This document shows, piece after piece, positions 17,162 through 25,626 of a stretch of DNA of 64,000 nucleotides. This DNA is from Actinoplanes cyaneus (GTDB lineage Bacteria > Actinomycetota > Actinomycetes > Mycobacteriales > Micromonosporaceae): positions 1 through 64,000 of the forward strand of contig NZ_BOMH01000025.1 in NCBI RefSeq assembly GCF_016862095.1, in the 5' to 3' direction. Made by a program: the position numbers and the translations under genes. The notes under the pieces were generated by a model, which was not told the origin of the DNA, made no database searches, and was given only the letters and a program-made list of their open reading frames with translations. Position 1 is the stretch's first letter; each line of letters begins with the position of its first letter.

Positions 17162-18247
17162 TCAGGCGCGGGTGCAGGTCGTGCCGTTGAGGGTGAACGC
17201 GGACGGGCTCGCGAACGAGCCGCTGTACGTGCCCTGGAACCCGAACGACGTGCTGCCGCCGGCCGGGATGCTGCCGTTGTGCCCGGCGTCGCGCGCGGTG
17301 ATCGCGCCCGACGTGCCGCTCAGGGTGGTGTTCCACGAGCCGGTCACGGACTGCCCGCCGGGCAGCGTGAAGCCGAGCGCCCAGCCGTTGATCGCGCTGC
17401 TCCCGGTGTTGGCGACGGTCACCGTCGCGGTGTAGCCGTTGTTCCACACGTTGGTCGCGTAGGTGACCTTGCAGGAGCTCGACGGAACCGGCGGCGTGGT
17501 GGTCCCGCCACCGTTGACCGCGGCGGAGAAGCTGGTCACGGCCAGTCCCGTGCCGCCGATCCACGGCTCGAACCCGGCCTGGATGCTGGTCAGGTACCAG
17601 GAGTTGGTGATCGCGCCGCGGTTCTTCACGTCGTTGATGAAATCGAGGACGCTGAAGCTCCAGCTGGTGATCGGTGACGGCGCGACGTAGGAGACGACGG
17701 CGTTGGATCCGTTGCTGCCCTGCCACACCTGCCAGCTGCGGCCGCCGATGGTCGTGGTGCCGACCACCGAGCCGATCGGCTGGATCGATCCCTGCCGGTT
17801 GAACCAGATCATGATCTCCTGCGCGTTGACGCCGTCCTTCCGGGGCGACGGGTCGAGCCAGATGTCGTACGCCGCGTCGTACGTTGCGCCGGAGACGTAG
17901 TTGTAGCTGATGCTGCTCGTGGCGCTGCTGATCGCGCTGACCTGGATCGGCAGGTTCGTGCCGGGCGAGCAGTTGGTGTAGTGGCAGCCGTAGAAGATCG
18001 CCGGGTAGGACACCGGAGCGCCGCTGGTGCTGCCGACGCCCTGCTGGCTGACGATCGAGAAGCCGTTGCTGGTGACGTTGATGCACTGCTCGGCGCTGGT
18101 GCCCCAGCGGTTGTTCATCACCACGTACCGGCCACCGACGGTGGTCGATCCGTACTGCTCGCAGATGCGGGTGTCGGCCCGGGCCGGTTGTGCGACGACG
18201 AGGCCGCTGACGAGGGCGAGGAGGAGGACGAGGAGCGAACGTCTCAT
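17162..18247 (-). CDS. Secreted GH12 endoglucanase with C-terminal CBM2
   Basis: A 361-residue secreted cellulase. Signal peptide 1-24 ends PARA before DTRICEQYG. The GH12 beta-jelly-roll domain covers about 25-240 with nucleophile Glu144 in NAQEIMIWFNR and acid/base Glu227 in SIQAGFEPWIGG. A GGGTTTPPVPSSS linker leads to a CBM2 cellulose-binding domain (259-361) with conserved CKVTY...WNNGYTATVTV and tryptophans for binding. It hydrolyses internal beta-1,4-glucan bonds outside the cell. AAAGGAG lies upstream of ATG 18247, and a perfect CebR-type operator sits 20 bases before the start codon, predicting repression until cellobiose is present. Confidence 0.95.
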   Translation of the reverse strand: MRRSLLVLLLALVSGLVVAQPARADTRICEQYGSTTVGGRYVVMNNRWGTSAEQCINVTSNGFSIVSQQGVGSTSGAPVSYPAIFYGCHYTNCSPGTNLPIQVSAISSATSSISYNYVSGATYDAAYDIWLDPSPRKDGVNAQEIMIWFNRQGSIQPIGSVVGTTTIGGRSWQVWQGSNGSNAVVSYVAPSPITSWSFSVLDFINDVKNRGAITNSWYLTSIQAGFEPWIGGTGLAVTSFSAAVNGGGTTTPPVPSSSCKVTYATNVWNNGYTATVTVANTGSSAINGWALGFTLPGGQSVTGSWNTTLSGTSGAITARDAGHNGSIPAGGSTSFGFQGTYSGSFASPSAFTLNGTTCTRA

Positions 18248-18267
18248 GGGGGAGCTCCTTTCGGGAC

Positions 18268-18281
18268 TGGGAGCGCTCCCA
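18268..18281. promoter_or_regulatory. CebR-type operator (GH12 side)
   Basis: TGGGAGCGCTCCCA is an exact 14-bp palindrome identical to the known binding site of CebR, the LacI-family cellobiose-responsive repressor of streptomycetes and Thermobifida. It lies between the ribosome site and the presumed promoter of the GH12 gene. Confidence 0.9.
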
Positions 18282-18344
18282 ACTGACGCTACAACACAAG
18301 AATGTTTCTAGCCAATTACAGCCGTCAATGATAGGAAGAGCGGG

Positions 18345-18358
18345 TGGGAGCGCTCCCA
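18345..18358. promoter_or_regulatory. CebR-type operator (RCC1 gene side)
   Basis: A second exact TGGGAGCGCTCCCA, 24 bases before the GTG start of the RCC1-repeat gene and 77 bases from the first copy (centre to centre). The two sites place both divergent genes in the same cellulose-responsive regulon. The AT-richer interval 18290-18335 probably holds both promoters. Confidence 0.9.
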
Positions 18359-18382
18359 CATCTGAGAAGGGGGACTTGCCAC

Positions 18383-19492
18383 GTGAAAGCTCTGCTCCTG
18401 GCGGCGCTCACCGCCGCCCTGGCACTGGTCGGCATGACCGGCCCCGCCTCCGCCGCGTCGGGCGCCGGCTACTCCCACACCTGCGTGGTCCGGAGCGGAT
18501 CACTGTGGTGCTGGGGTGGCAACGCGAGCGGCCAGCTCGGCGACGGCACCACCACCAGCCGCACCACGCCGGCCCGGATCGGCGACGTCAGCACCTGGGC
18601 CGCCGTCGACGCGGGCACCAGCTACACCTGCGCCACCCGGACCGACGGGACACTGTGGTGCTGGGGCGCCAACAGCCGCGGCCAGCTCGGCGACGGCACC
18701 ACGGCCAGGAAGACCTCCCCGACGCAGGTCGGCACCGGCACCACCTGGGCGGGCGTGAGCACCGGCGACGCGCACACGTGCGCCACCCGTACCGACGGCA
18801 CGCTCTGGTGCTGGGGCTTCAACCGGCTCGGGCAGCTCGGCACCGACCCGTCCACCGTCTACACCGCCACCGCCCCGCGACAGGTCGGCACCGGCACCAC
18901 CTGGGCGAGCGTCTCCACCGGCTTCGGGCACACCTGCGCCACCCGCACCAACGGCACGCTGTGGTGCTGGGGCGACAACGGCGACGGGCAGCTCGGCCTC
19001 GGCAGCCGGCTGGCGTCCACCGCGCCCGCGCAGGTCGGGACCGGAACCACCTGGGCCTCGGTGACGGCCGGCTACGCGTTCAACTGCGCCACCCGCACCG
19101 ACGGCTCGCTGTGGTGCTGGGGCGACAACGGGTACGGTCAGCTCGGCACCGGCACCACCTACCAGACCGCGCCGGTGCAGGTCGGGACCGCGACCAGCTG
19201 GACGCGGGCCGACGCCGGGTTCAACACCGTGTGCGCGTCACGCACCGACGGCAGCCTGTGGTGCTGGGGCAACAACCTGACCGGCCAGCTCGGCGACGGC
19301 ACCACCGTCAACCGGAGCACCCCGACCAGGGTCGGCACCGCGACGACCTGGACCAGCGATCTCGTGACCGGATATCACACCTGTGCCGTCCGTACCGACG
19401 CAAGCCTGTGGTGCTGGGGGAACAACGCGAACGGCCAGCTCGGCGACGGGACGACCACCAACCGCGGCACGCCGGCGCAGGTCACTCTCTAG
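18383..19492 (+). CDS. Secreted RCC1-repeat beta-propeller protein
   Basis: A 369-residue exported protein starting at GTG 18383 (AAGGGGGA about 10 bases upstream). Signal peptide 1-26 ends PASAAS. The rest is seven RCC1-type repeats of about 50 residues, each with a core like RTDGTLWCWGxNxxGQLGDG, followed by P-xx-VGTxTxW and a HTCA strand. Each blade carries a Cys in the HTCA strand and one in LWCWG, so every blade can form its own disulfide, suited to life outside the cell. The tryptophan-rich WCWG turns lie on one face. Function unknown; the CebR-type operator suggests a role in cellulose or oligosaccharide binding. Its 3' end overlaps the convergent ligase gene by 11 bases. Confidence 0.9.
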   Translation: MKALLLAALTAALALVGMTGPASAASGAGYSHTCVVRSGSLWCWGGNASGQLGDGTTTSRTTPARIGDVSTWAAVDAGTSYTCATRTDGTLWCWGANSRGQLGDGTTARKTSPTQVGTGTTWAGVSTGDAHTCATRTDGTLWCWGFNRLGQLGTDPSTVYTATAPRQVGTGTTWASVSTGFGHTCATRTNGTLWCWGDNGDGQLGLGSRLASTAPAQVGTGTTWASVTAGYAFNCATRTDGSLWCWGDNGYGQLGTGTTYQTAPVQVGTATSWTRADAGFNTVCASRTDGSLWCWGNNLTGQLGDGTTVNRSTPTRVGTATTWTSDLVTGYHTCAVRTDASLWCWGNNANGQLGDGTTTNRGTPAQVTL

Positions 19493-20585
19493 CGAGCGCG
19501 GCCAGCCGGTCGAGCATCCAGGGGACGGTCGCGGAACTGAGGAGCCGGCGCTGCACCTGGGCGCCGGTGCCCTCCCGCCGGATCCGGTCCAGACCGGCCG
19601 TGACCAGGTCGAGGTCGTCGTGGCGGCGCAGTGCCGGGGTGACCCGGTCGAGCAGCGCGGCGACCACGTCCCACGCCGGGACCGCCCGGCCGGTCCCGGG
19701 GTCGAGCAGGTCGCCGTCCAGTCCGGAACGGGCGGCGTTCCAGTGGGCGGCACGGACCAGCACGTCCGGGAGCACCGGCGCGGGGCGGCCGGCGACGGCC
19801 TCCCGTGCCGCGGTGTCCACCAGGGCCCGGACCAGCGCCGCGATCAGCACGGTGTCCCCCACGCGCGGGCAGACGTCGGCCACCCGGATCTCCACGGTCG
19901 GGAACGTGGCCGACGGCCGGGACCACCACAGCACCATCGAGGCGTCCATCATCGCGCCCGAGGAGATCAAGGCTTGCGTGGTACGGCGATAGTCCGCCGG
20001 CCCGTCGAGATGCGGCCACGGCCCGAGGCTGGGCCACCGCTCCAGCTGCGCCGACCGCCAGCTGGCGAACCCGGTGTCGGCGCCCTCGAAGATCGGCGAG
20101 TTCGCGGCCAGCGCCTGGATGACCGGCAGGTCCCCGCGCAGCCGGGTGCAGACCGCGACCGCCAGCTCCTCGCCGGGCACCCCGACGTGCACGTGGCAGC
20201 CGCAGACCGAGGGGTCACGCGCGATCGGCCCGTAGTGCGCGGCGATCGCCCGGAACCGCGCGTCGTCGGCCGGCTCGGGGAAACGCTCGGCGACCGGCGT
20301 CGCACCGACCGGGACCAGCATCGCCCCGGCCGCGAACGCCGCGTCCGCCGTCCCGCGACGGTTGGCCAGCAGCTGCCCGGCGAGATCCGCGGCGTCGGTG
20401 CAGACGTCCGAGACCATCTCGATCATGCTCGGGCGGAACTCGCGGCGGCTGCGCGGCCGTAACTCCTCCGGCAGCGCGGCCAGGGTCTTCTCGGCGACCG
20501 GCGCGTTCTCCCCACTGCCCGGTTCGAGTAGCAGGAACTCCTCCTCGACGCCGACGGTCAGCCGGTCGGGCAGGCCGGCGGTCAC
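19482..20585 (-). CDS. Carboxylate-amine ligase, YbdK/GCS2 family (second copy)
   Basis: A 367-residue GCS2-fold ligase with VGVEEEFLLLEPGSGE at the start, SVCGCHVHVGVPGEE mid-protein and VEIRVADVCPRVGDT downstream, all standard for YbdK-type glutamate-cysteine ligase-like enzymes. It differs strongly from the copy at 9707-10834 and is not a recent duplicate. GTG 20585 overlaps the upstream methyltransferase stop codon as GTGA, so the two are translationally coupled and probably act in one pathway: an ATP-dependent amide bond formation plus a methyl transfer. Substrate unknown. It converges on the RCC1 gene with an 11-base overlap. Confidence 0.88.
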   Translation of the reverse strand: MTAGLPDRLTVGVEEEFLLLEPGSGENAPVAEKTLAALPEELRPRSRREFRPSMIEMVSDVCTDAADLAGQLLANRRGTADAAFAAGAMLVPVGATPVAERFPEPADDARFRAIAAHYGPIARDPSVCGCHVHVGVPGEELAVAVCTRLRGDLPVIQALAANSPIFEGADTGFASWRSAQLERWPSLGPWPHLDGPADYRRTTQALISSGAMMDASMVLWWSRPSATFPTVEIRVADVCPRVGDTVLIAALVRALVDTAAREAVAGRPAPVLPDVLVRAAHWNAARSGLDGDLLDPGTGRAVPAWDVVAALLDRVTPALRRHDDLDLVTAGLDRIRREGTGAQVQRRLLSSATVPWMLDRLAALARE

Positions 20586-21559
20586 CGGGAGCGGGAGGCG
20601 GTCAGCAGCACCACGGCGATGCGCTCGGCCCTGCCGTACGCCGGGCCGTCGAGCTCCTCGTCGTAGACGTCCGGGTCGACCTCCCGGTACGACCACGCCA
20701 GCCCGGTCCCGGCCAGCCGCTGCTCGGCGGCCTGCCGCAGCGGGTCCCGGCCGTCGATGATGCCGGTGCCGCTGAACAGGACCAGCGAGCCGCCCGGCGC
20801 CAGCCGCTTCGCTGCCGCGTCGATGATCCGCAGGGACAGGCCGTTGCCGTCCGGGCCGCCGCCGTCGCGGTAGGCGCGCCCGGCCGGATCGATCATGAAC
20901 GGCGGGTTGGAGACGATCAGGTCGAACTCGCCGTCGGCGCCGTCGAGCAGGTCGCTGCGCACCGGCCGGACCCGATCGGTGCCGGCCAGCACCGCGTTGA
21001 CCCGGGTGTAGCGCAGCGCCTTGTCGTTGATGTCCACCCCGAGAACCTCGGCGCCCGGGACCCGCTTGGCGACCGCGATCGCGCCGGCGCCGGTGCCGCA
21101 GCCGATGTCGACGGCCCGGCGGACCTGATCCGTGCGGCCCCGGACGTGCGCGACCGCGGCGTCGGCCATCCGGTAGGTGTCCGGGCCGAAGAAGACCGAG
21201 TCGGGAGCGTCCGTCGGGAACGCCGAGTGCACGAAGATCTCGTCGTCGTAGGACGAGTAGCGCACGCGGCTGCGCCACAGGTCACCGCGGGGCTCGAGCG
21301 CGTCCGCCACCTCCAGCAGCGCCATGAAGCCCAGCGGCAGCAGGTCCGCCGCGAACGGGCGGCTCCAGCCGAAGACGTCCCGCAGATCCCGAGCGACTTC
21401 GTTGCCCGTACGGCCGTTGACCCGCGCGTGCGTCGCCGGTGTCACCGTCGTGAAGTGGTATCCGCTGTCGCGCAGGGCCTGGCCCAGCTCGATCAGCGCC
21501 TCGTCGGCGGCCCCGGTCCGCGCGCTCGTCCTGGCCCGGGAAGTCTCGGTCGTCGTCAT
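20582..21559 (-). CDS. SAM-dependent methyltransferase (MTS-type small domain)
   Basis: A 325-residue methyltransferase. Motif I is DIGCGTGAGAIAVA at about 150-163, the acidic end of strand 2 is VLGVDINDKAL, and the VSNPPFMID motif (NPPF/Y) near residue 225 marks the group that methylates planar amino or amide nitrogens (RsmC/HemK type). The N-terminal 120 residues form a separate helical domain. RNA, protein glutamine or small-molecule substrates are all possible. Start 21559 is preferred over ATG 21571, whose GGGG would sit only one base upstream. It is coupled by GTGA overlap to the GCS2-type ligase downstream. Confidence 0.85.
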   Translation of the reverse strand: MTTTETSRARTSARTGAADEALIELGQALRDSGYHFTTVTPATHARVNGRTGNEVARDLRDVFGWSRPFAADLLPLGFMALLEVADALEPRGDLWRSRVRYSSYDDEIFVHSAFPTDAPDSVFFGPDTYRMADAAVAHVRGRTDQVRRAVDIGCGTGAGAIAVAKRVPGAEVLGVDINDKALRYTRVNAVLAGTDRVRPVRSDLLDGADGEFDLIVSNPPFMIDPAGRAYRDGGGPDGNGLSLRIIDAAAKRLAPGGSLVLFSGTGIIDGRDPLRQAAEQRLAGTGLAWSYREVDPDVYDEELDGPAYGRAERIAVVLLTASRSR

Positions 21560-21685
21560 GGGCGCCCGCATTCCCCGGATGGCCGAAACTATGTCAGGGC
21601 CGCGGCGACGTACGCGTCCACGAGCGCTCGCGCCGCCGGCCGCCGCCGCGAGCCAGCGCCGGCCCGACGACGTGCGGTCGCGGCC

Positions 21686-23320
21686 TCACGCCACGTAGCG
21701 GAACTGCGAGACGAGGTTGCGCAGGTCGCTCGACATGCGGGCCAGCTCGGCGGTCGCCTCCTGCGCCTGGGTGATGCCCTCCGTCGTCTGCTGCGCGGCG
21801 AGGGCGACAGTGGCGACGTTCGACGCGATCTGCTCGGCGTTGACGGCGGTGTCGGAGATGCTGCGGTTCATCTCGGCCGTGGTGGCGGTCTGCTCCTCGA
21901 CCGCCGACGCGATGGTGGTCTGGTAGTCGCTGACCCGGGCGATGATCGCGGCGATCTCGCCGATCGCGGCGACCGCCTTGCCGGTACCGTCGCGGATCGC
22001 GTCGACGCGGCGGGTGACGTCCTCGGTGGCCCGGGCGGTCTCCTGCGCGAGCTCCTTCACCTCGCCGGCCACCACGGCGAAGCCCTTGCCGAGCTCACCG
22101 GCCCGGGCCGCCTCGATCGTCGCGTTCAGTGCCAGGAGGTTGGTCTGCTCGGCGATCGACGTGATCGCCTCGACCACCTCGCCGATCTCCCGCGACGACT
22201 GGCCCAGCGCCGCGATCGTGGTGTTCGCGGCCCGCGCGGCCTCAACCGCCGAGCCGACCACCGCGCTGGCCTCGGTCGTCGAGTGCGAGATCTCGCGGAT
22301 CGACGCGCCCATCTGCTCGCTGCCGGCCGAGACCGTCTGCACGTTCAGCGACACCTGGCCGGTCGCGCTGGCCACCGCCTGCGCCTGGACCGCGGACTCC
22401 TCGGCGGACGCGGCGATCTGCGCGGACGTGTTCGTCATCTGCTCGGCGGCCGCGGCCAGCGACGTGGCCGAGTCGTCGATGGTGTGCATCGCCGCGCCGA
22501 GCGAGTCCAGGCTCTTGCGCAGCGCGGTGGCCATCCCGGCGATCTCGTCGCGCCCGGTGACCTCCACCGGCGTGGCCAGGTCGCCACCGGCGAGCAGGAC
22601 CAGGCGCCGGCGCACCCGGTCGACCGGCCCGGTCACCGAGCGGGTCACGGCGACCGCCAGCAGGATCGCGATGACGGCCGCGGCCGAGCCGGCGATCCAG
22701 ATCAGCAGGGTGCCGTTGCGCTGCGAACGGTCGGCGCTGTCGCGGGCGGTGGTGAAGTCGGCGACGGCGGTGGTGACGAGGCCGTCGAGGGCGGTGCCGA
22801 TCTGCTCGAAGATCTCGATCTCCCGGCCGATCACGAGAGCGTCGGCCTGCTTGATCGCGGCCGGTGTGCCGGTGCCGTAGAGCTGGGCGACCTGTGTGTC
22901 GACGGAGAGGAAGTCCTCGGCGAGCGTGCCGATCTGTCCGAGGGCGTCCCGTTCCGCGGCGCTGGTGGCGGCGGCGGACGCGTCGGCCACGGTGGCCCGG
23001 AACGTCTTCATCGAGGCGAGGAAGGACGCGCGGGAGTCGCCGGTGTCCTGGGCGGCGTCGCCGACCCCGCGGTGGACGTCGAAGGCGTACGCCGTCTGCC
23101 AGCCGTTGAAGTCGGCGGAGCTGAACTTGGCGTCCTTCGTCAGCGCGACGAACCGCTGTGCCGCGGCCATCCGGTCGGCGGCGTCCCCCTGGTGCTGCGA
23201 GGTGGTCAGGGCGGTCGCCATCACGACCAGCAGCAGTGCCACGACCACCGCGAAGGCGGTCGCCAGCCGCGAGCCCAGCCGGACCTGGTTGAGAAGGGTC
23301 ACTCTCGCATGATCGGTCAC
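21686..23320 (-). CDS. Methyl-accepting chemotaxis protein
   Basis: A 544-residue transducer: membrane helix 1 at about 20-38, an extracytoplasmic four-helix-bundle type sensor at 40-200, membrane helix 2 at 204-226, a HAMP domain at about 227-280 and a long coiled-coil signalling domain to the end. The signalling tip [16 protein letters not shown] is intact, so coupling to CheA/CheW is expected, but no che genes are in the window. Start GTG 23320 overlaps the stop codon of the LacI-type regulator gene upstream (GTGA), an unusual coupling. It may sense the ligand whose transport or use that regulator controls; this is inference. Confidence 0.92.
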   Translation of the reverse strand: MTDHARVTLLNQVRLGSRLATAFAVVVALLLVVMATALTTSQHQGDAADRMAAAQRFVALTKDAKFSSADFNGWQTAYAFDVHRGVGDAAQDTGDSRASFLASMKTFRATVADASAAATSAAERDALGQIGTLAEDFLSVDTQVAQLYGTGTPAAIKQADALVIGREIEIFEQIGTALDGLVTTAVADFTTARDSADRSQRNGTLLIWIAGSAAAVIAILLAVAVTRSVTGPVDRVRRRLVLLAGGDLATPVEVTGRDEIAGMATALRKSLDSLGAAMHTIDDSATSLAAAAEQMTNTSAQIAASAEESAVQAQAVASATGQVSLNVQTVSAGSEQMGASIREISHSTTEASAVVGSAVEAARAANTTIAALGQSSREIGEVVEAITSIAEQTNLLALNATIEAARAGELGKGFAVVAGEVKELAQETARATEDVTRRVDAIRDGTGKAVAAIGEIAAIIARVSDYQTTIASAVEEQTATTAEMNRSISDTAVNAEQIASNVATVALAAQQTTEGITQAQEATAELARMSSDLRNLVSQFRYVA

Positions 23321-24393
23321 CCGTCCGCTTCGCGGGCGTGGTTCGTGCTCCTGCGTTCGACAACCTGCCACCGGTGTGTCACGGACGAGACCTCAGGAGA
23401 CCCGAGCGCCGTACGGGCACAGTCCGCCCCCTGCTCCCGCAGGGACTGGGCCAGGGTGGTCAGCCCGGCGGGCCCGGCCGCGTCGGTGTCGTCCCAGCCG
23501 GTGACCGCGAGGTCGGCCGGCACCCGCAGCCCGGCGTTCGCGGCTGCCCGCAGCGCGCCGAGGGCCAGCTCGTCGCTCATCGCCGCGATCGCGTCCGGGG
23601 CGCCGGGGCCGCGCAGCAGCTCGGCGGCGAACCTCTCCCCCTCGGCGATGTGGTTGACCGGGCAGACGGCTAGGCGCAGCGCGGCGGCCAGGTTCCCGGT
23701 GCCGGTCCAGGCGTCGCGGAACCCGGCCCACCGGTTCCGGGTGACCGGGAACCTGATCTCCGGCTCCTCGGCGGCGGTCAGCAGCCGGCGGGCGCGACCG
23801 CGATCCAGCGGGAAGCCGAGCACCACCGGCCGTCTGGCCCGGGCGAAGGCGAGCTCGCCGATCGCGGCGGCGGCGGCCCGGTCGTCGATGCCGATCACCG
23901 GCACGCCCGGGATCGCCGGGCCGGCGTGGACCACCGCCGGCAGCCCGGTCGCCGCGACCGCGGCCAGCACCGGGTCGTCGTCACTGGTGGTCCAGACCAC
24001 GAAACCGTCGACGGCGGCCTGCGTCACCCGCTGCGCGTCGGTGGGGCCGCCGGTGATCGGCAGCAGGGTCAGCCCGACACCCCGCGCGGCGCAGACGTCG
24101 GAGACGCCGGCCAGGAAGCGCGCCGCCTGCGGGTCGTCGAACGCGTAGCTGAGCCGTTCGCCGAGCACCACGCCGAGCGAGCCGATCCGGCCGCGGCGCA
24201 GCGACCGGGCGGCCGGATGCGGGCCGGGGTAACCGAGCTGCTCGGCGGCGGCACGGACCCGCTCGGCGGCCTCGGCCGACACGCGGTCGGGCTGGGAGTA
24301 GGCGTACGAGACGGTCATCGGGGACACCCCGGCCGCGCGGGCCACCTCGCGCATGGTCGGCCGCGGTTTCGGGTTGCGGGCGGGGCGGGTCAC
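23317..24393 (-). CDS. LacI-family transcriptional regulator
   Basis: A 358-residue regulator with an N-terminal LacI helix-turn-helix ([21 protein letters not shown], residues about 13-33) and a periplasmic-binding-protein-like effector domain (LGVVLGE strand near 75, VDGFVVW near 130, [12 protein letters not shown] near 270). Such proteins repress sugar-uptake or export genes until a ligand binds. It is divergent from an MFS transporter gene with a 16-bp operator at the transporter start, which it probably binds. GTG 24393 is the start; the ribosome site is weak, so the transcript may be nearly leaderless. Its stop overlaps the chemoreceptor start. Confidence 0.93.
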   Translation of the reverse strand: MTRPARNPKPRPTMREVARAAGVSPMTVSYAYSQPDRVSAEAAERVRAAAEQLGYPGPHPAARSLRRGRIGSLGVVLGERLSYAFDDPQAARFLAGVSDVCAARGVGLTLLPITGGPTDAQRVTQAAVDGFVVWTTSDDDPVLAAVAATGLPAVVHAGPAIPGVPVIGIDDRAAAAAIGELAFARARRPVVLGFPLDRGRARRLLTAAEEPEIRFPVTRNRWAGFRDAWTGTGNLAAALRLAVCPVNHIAEGERFAAELLRGPGAPDAIAAMSDELALGALRAAANAGLRVPADLAVTGWDDTDAAGPAGLTTLAQSLREQGADCARTALGSPEVSSVTHRWQVVERRSTNHAREADG

Positions 24394-24407
24394 GCACAGA
24401 CTTTACT

Positions 24408-24423
24408 TGTGTACCGTTACACA
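24408..24423. promoter_or_regulatory. Operator-like palindrome in the LacI/MFS intergenic region
   Basis: TGTGTACCGTTACACA is palindromic at 14 of 16 positions. It lies 14 bases before the regulator start and overlaps or immediately precedes the MFS start, depending on which GTG is used. It is a good candidate for autoregulation and transporter control by the adjacent LacI-family protein. Confidence 0.7.
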
Positions 24424-25623
24424 GAGAAAACCTTCGTCCGGGACGCGCCGACGGTGCTGTCCTACGCGGCTCTGGGCTGCTTCTCCTTCTGGCTGTACGC
24501 GTTCGGGCCCGCGGTCACGCTGCTCCGGGCCGAGCTGGGGTTCTCGTACACGCTGCTCGGCGTCTACCAGGTGGTGATCTCCCTGGGTGCCGCGGTGGCC
24601 GGGGCGAGCTTCGCGTGGTTCGCCAGGCGGCTGTCCCGCGGCGTCCTGCTCTGGTCCTCGGCGCTGGCCACGGTCGCCGGCACCGGACTGTTCACCCTCG
24701 TCCGGACCGTGCCGGGCACCCTGGTCGCGACCGCGCTGTTCGGGGTGGCCGGGGCGACGCTGCTCACCGTGGTCCAGGCGGTCCTGTCCGACCGGCACGG
24801 CGGCCGGCGCGACCGTGCGCTGACCGAGGCGAACATCGGCGCGGGCGCGTCAGCGGTGCTCGCGCCGCTCCTGCTGGGGGCGCTCGCGGCCACCGTGCTC
24901 GGATGGCGGGCGACGTTCGCGCTACCCGCCGTCGTACTGCTGGTGCTCTTCCTGCGCTACCGGCGGCAGCCGCTCCCCGCCGCGTCCCCCGAGCCGCCCG
25001 GGACCGGCCGGGCCGGGCGGCTGCCCCTGGCCTGTGTGCTGTTCGCGGTGCTCACCGCGGTCAGCTCGGCGATCGAGTTCTGCCTGGTCTACTTCGCGCC
25101 GCAGCTGCTGGTGCACACCGGCATGACGGCCACCGCGGCGGGCACCGCGCTGAGCGCGAACTACCTCGGCATCCTGCTCGGACGGCTCGGCGGGGCACGG
25201 ATCATGCGCGCGGAAGGCCGTACCGTGGCAATCCTTTCGCTCTCCCTGGCCGTGACCGCGGCGGGCTTCGCCCTCTTCTGGCTCTCGGACTCCCCGGTCC
25301 TCGCCGTTGCCGGCCTGTTCCTGTGCGGGACGGGCATCGCGAACCTCTATCCGCTCGGGCTCGCGCTGACCCTCGATGCGTCCGGCGGCCGCGAGGACCG
25401 AGCCAACGCCCGCACCCAGCTGATCCTCGGCCTGGCCGCGGCCGCCTCGCCGTACCTGCTCGGCACCCTGGCCGACAGCTATGGACTGACCAGCGGGTTT
25501 GCTGTCGTGCCGGCCCTGATCGTGCTCTGCGTGCTGCTGCTCCGCGGCGGCCTGCGCGCCCGGCCCGTGACCCCGCGGGGCGGGACCGCGGAACGCCGGA
25601 TTGGAGACGATTCCGGTGGGTAG
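24409..25623 (+). CDS. MFS transporter
   Basis: A protein of up to 404 residues with about 12 membrane helices (for example CFSFWLYAFGPAVTLL and GFAVVPALIVLCVLLL) and the usual MFS loop between helices 2 and 3 (WFARRLSRGVLLW). It exports or imports a small organic solute. Two GTG starts are possible: 24409, inside the operator palindrome, or 24454, which has GGGAC about 11 bases upstream and leaves a normal leader behind the operator. The second is biologically more comfortable. It is divergent from its probable LacI regulator, and its stop codon lies three bases before the next gene, suggesting an operon. Confidence 0.88.
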   Translation: MYRYTEKTFVRDAPTVLSYAALGCFSFWLYAFGPAVTLLRAELGFSYTLLGVYQVVISLGAAVAGASFAWFARRLSRGVLLWSSALATVAGTGLFTLVRTVPGTLVATALFGVAGATLLTVVQAVLSDRHGGRRDRALTEANIGAGASAVLAPLLLGALAATVLGWRATFALPAVVLLVLFLRYRRQPLPAASPEPPGTGRAGRLPLACVLFAVLTAVSSAIEFCLVYFAPQLLVHTGMTATAAGTALSANYLGILLGRLGGARIMRAEGRTVAILSLSLAVTAAGFALFWLSDSPVLAVAGLFLCGTGIANLYPLGLALTLDASGGREDRANARTQLILGLAAAASPYLLGTLADSYGLTSGFAVVPALIVLCVLLLRGGLRARPVTPRGGTAERRIGDDSGG

Positions 25624-25626
25624 CGC

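Noticed and set aside
9707-20585. Ergothioneine cluster suggested by two glutamate-cysteine-ligase-like genes
   Set aside because: No EgtB, EgtC, EgtD or EgtE homologues are present and the two genes are 9 kb apart.
21146-24148. 1000-codon plus-strand frame opposite chemoreceptor and LacI genes
   Set aside because: Shadow frame; no domain or ribosome site.
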